Assembly (NCBI GenBank): GCA_903917425.1
Contig: CAIXAQ010000287.1
Location: 1-6,888 of the forward strand
Origin: an uncultured Bacteroidales bacterium
GTDB taxonomy: Bacteria; Bacteroidota; Bacteroidia; Bacteroidales; UBA4417
Direction: 5' to 3'
DNA length: 6,888 bases
The position numbers were made by a program, and so were the translations under genes. The notes beneath the pieces were generated by a model, which was not told where the DNA came from, searched no databases, and saw nothing but the letters and a program-made list of their open reading frames with translations. This document shows positions 5,395-6,888 of the stretch, piece after piece. Each line of letters starts with the position of its first letter. The stretch's first letter is position 1.

Positions 5395-6126
5395 ATGAAC
5401 TTTATCATCGATACCGGAAATACGCTTACCAAACTGGCTTTATTTCAAGGCAAGGAGATGGTAGCGTTTACCAGTTTCGCCGGGATTGATGCAAAGCACA
5501 TCATACAGTTTTGTGAATCAAATAAGCAGATAGAGAATGCGATACTTTCAACAGTGAAAGCGTATCCGGCCGAAATTGATGAGTTCCTGAACAGAAATTA
5601 TAAAACTTTACTTTTTAATCACCTTACGCCCGTTCCGGTTACAAACAATTACGGTACCCCCGAAACACTGGGGAAAGACCGGCTTGCAGGAGTAGTTGGC
5701 GCAAGGCAGTTAATTCCCCGCAGCCATATTCTTGTAATTGATGCCGGTACAGCAATTACATACGATATTGTAACTGATGAAGGCGAATACCTGGGTGGTG
5801 CCATCTCGCCCGGAATTGCGATGCGATACAAGGCTCTTCATACTTTTACTGACCGCCTGCCCTTACTCGACTATTATGATGATGCACAACTTATTGGCGA
5901 AGACACCTCAACCAGCATACATTCGGGCGTGTTGAACGGTGCGCTGGCCGAAATGGAAGGGATAATACAACGTTATCAGCTCGTTTATCCCGGACTCAAA
6001 ATTATTCTGACAGGCGGTGACCACAATTATTTTGATAAAAGATTAAAAATTAAGACCTTTGCGGCCCCCAATCTGGTACTTGAGGGTCTAAACCTAATAC
6101 TCAATTTCAACATTGAAACACTTTAA
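5395..6126 (+). CDS. coaX: Type III pantothenate kinase
   Basis: This enzyme phosphorylates pantothenate to 4'-phosphopantothenate, the first committed step of coenzyme A synthesis, in the cytoplasm. Type III enzymes belong to the ASKHA fold, use a monovalent cation and are not feedback-inhibited by CoA (family knowledge). All signature motifs are present in 243 residues, close to the family's usual length of about 240-260: the phosphate-1 motif DTGNT at 6-10 with Lys13, GKDRLAG at 93-99 (the GxDR substrate motif), the phosphate-2 motif DAGTAITYD at 116-124, GGAISPG at 134-140 and TGGD at 206-209. The ATG at 5395 places the first Asp at residue 6 as expected. The stop codon overlaps the start of the following membrane-protein gene, which suggests a shared transcript. 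A candidate -7 box precedes the gene. Confidence 0.95.
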   Translation: MNFIIDTGNTLTKLALFQGKEMVAFTSFAGIDAKHIIQFCESNKQIENAILSTVKAYPAEIDEFLNRNYKTLLFNHLTPVPVTNNYGTPETLGKDRLAGVVGARQLIPRSHILVIDAGTAITYDIVTDEGEYLGGAISPGIAMRYKALHTFTDRLPLLDYYDDAQLIGEDTSTSIHSGVLNGALAEMEGIIQRYQLVYPGLKIILTGGDHNYFDKRLKIKTFAAPNLVLEGLNLILNFNIETL

Positions 6127-6888
6127 AGTTTTTCGTAAACATATACTGGCCGGAGTTTTGCTTCTGCCTGCTTTTTTTGCCACAGCACAGGTCAAAATTT
6201 CGTCGCCTTACTCAATATATGGGATAGGTAACCTGTACGGTGTCAGCAGCCAGATGAATATGGCTATCGGTGGCGCCTCCACAGCTTTCAGCAGTCCCTA
6301 TTTTATCAACCCGGCCAATCCGGCCTCTTACAGTGCTTTCGATACCAACAGTTTTGTATTCGATGCTGCCTTTAATATTCACACAGGAACTTTAAATACT
6401 ATCGACCAATCGCAAAAAACCCGGTTTGGCACCCTTTCGAACCTGTATTTTGGCTTCCCGGTTACCAAATGGATGCGCACGAGTATCGGGATTATGCCTT
6501 ACTCGCATGTTGGGTTCGAAATGCAAAGCAGCCAGGTGGTTCCCGATGTTGGAAATACCTTAAGCATTTACCAGGGAAGCGGGGGGCTGAATAAAGCATA
6601 TTTCGGAAATTCTTTTTCGCCATGGAAAAGTTTTTCCGTCGGTGTAAATGTATCTTACCTTTTTGGTAACATTGTAAAGGAATACGCAACCACATTTCCT
6701 GATTCGTCGTATTACGTTAATACAATGAGAAGAAGTACGGCCAGCTTACAAAAAGTGGTTTTCGACCTGGGATTTATTTACCATAAAACCTTGAAGGAAG
6801 GAAGATATTTACAGCTTGGATTGACCTATAATCCTTCGCAAATGCTTGACGGGGAAACGGAGATAATTCACTATTCGTATACACACAA
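6113..6888 (+). CDS. Outer-membrane beta-barrel protein, partial at 3' end
   Basis: The reading frame stays open to the window end, giving 258 complete codons and no stop. No ATG lies before codon 48, but TTG at 6113 yields KHFKVFRKHILAGVLLLPAFFATAQ, a clear signal peptide with basic N-terminus, hydrophobic core and TAQ cleavage end. I therefore take TTG as the start, which overlaps coaX by 14 nt in a different frame. The mature part opens with SPYSIYGIGNLYG and includes INPANPASYSAF, a pattern of FadL/OmpP1-like and PorV-like barrel proteins in Bacteroidota. Alternating hydrophobic strands with aromatic ends recur through the rest (for example VGVNVSYLFG, QLGLTYNPS). In this phylum coaX is, to my knowledge, often followed by such a gene and then lptC. 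The exact family and cargo are unknown. The start codon is an inference; an upstream stop at 6095-6097 bounds it. Confidence 0.82.
   Translation, partial: MKHFKVFRKHILAGVLLLPAFFATAQVKISSPYSIYGIGNLYGVSSQMNMAIGGASTAFSSPYFINPANPASYSAFDTNSFVFDAAFNIHTGTLNTIDQSQKTRFGTLSNLYFGFPVTKWMRTSIGIMPYSHVGFEMQSSQVVPDVGNTLSIYQGSGGLNKAYFGNSFSPWKSFSVGVNVSYLFGNIVKEYATTFPDSSYYVNTMRRSTASLQKVVFDLGFIYHKTLKEGRYLQLGLTYNPSQMLDGETEIIHYSYTH

Noticed and set aside
6492..6695. Minus-strand 67-residue frame
   Set aside because: It is antisense to the outer-membrane protein gene, whose frame is open throughout and has a signal peptide.

Overview
The window looks like chromosomal DNA of a Bacteroidota bacterium, probably Bacteroidales-like. 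The evidence is the TAnnTTTG-type -7 boxes, start sites without a strong Shine-Dalgarno, 'SAQ' signal-peptide ends, and a coaX gene followed by a Bacteroidota-style outer-membrane protein. The species cannot be named from this sequence.

Layout. Positions 37-978 (minus) encode a secreted lipoprotein of the LpqC / polyhydroxybutyrate-depolymerase-like esterase group. It is AT-richer than its neighbours in the lines I counted and is flanked by a near-perfect 15-bp inverted repeat, as a mobile gene cassette would be. Positions 979-1475 hold a promoter, a bidirectional hairpin terminator and two adjoining 7-bp repeat arrays. Positions 1476-2168 (minus) encode an uncharacterised all-helical protein. 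Positions 2169-2899 carry no convincing gene. They hold an AT-rich stretch, a 21-bp repeat array, a 23-unit 7-bp array, a degenerate interspersed word and a third 7-bp array. Positions 2900-4513 (minus) encode an S41 carboxy-terminal processing protease, and 4715-5212 (minus) a periplasmic thioredoxin-fold protein with a CPWC site. The 201 bp between them consists almost wholly of two more arrays. A divergent promoter region (5213-5394) separates these from a plus-strand pair: type III pantothenate kinase (coaX, 5395-6126) and an overlapping outer-membrane protein gene cut by the window end (6113-6888).

How the genes relate. coaX supplies the first step of coenzyme A synthesis; the overlapping membrane-protein gene is probably co-transcribed with it. 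The thioredoxin-like protein and the S41 protease both act in the cell envelope and could share a transcript, although a long repeat leader separates them. The esterase looks like an accessory gene.

The most unusual aspect is that nearly every gene-poor stretch is filled with short tandem arrays of different sequence but mostly the same period, 7 bp (or 21 = 3 x 7, with one 8-bp array). Each has a few invariant bases and variable flanking ones. No CRISPR, tRNA, rRNA, transposase or integrase gene was seen.
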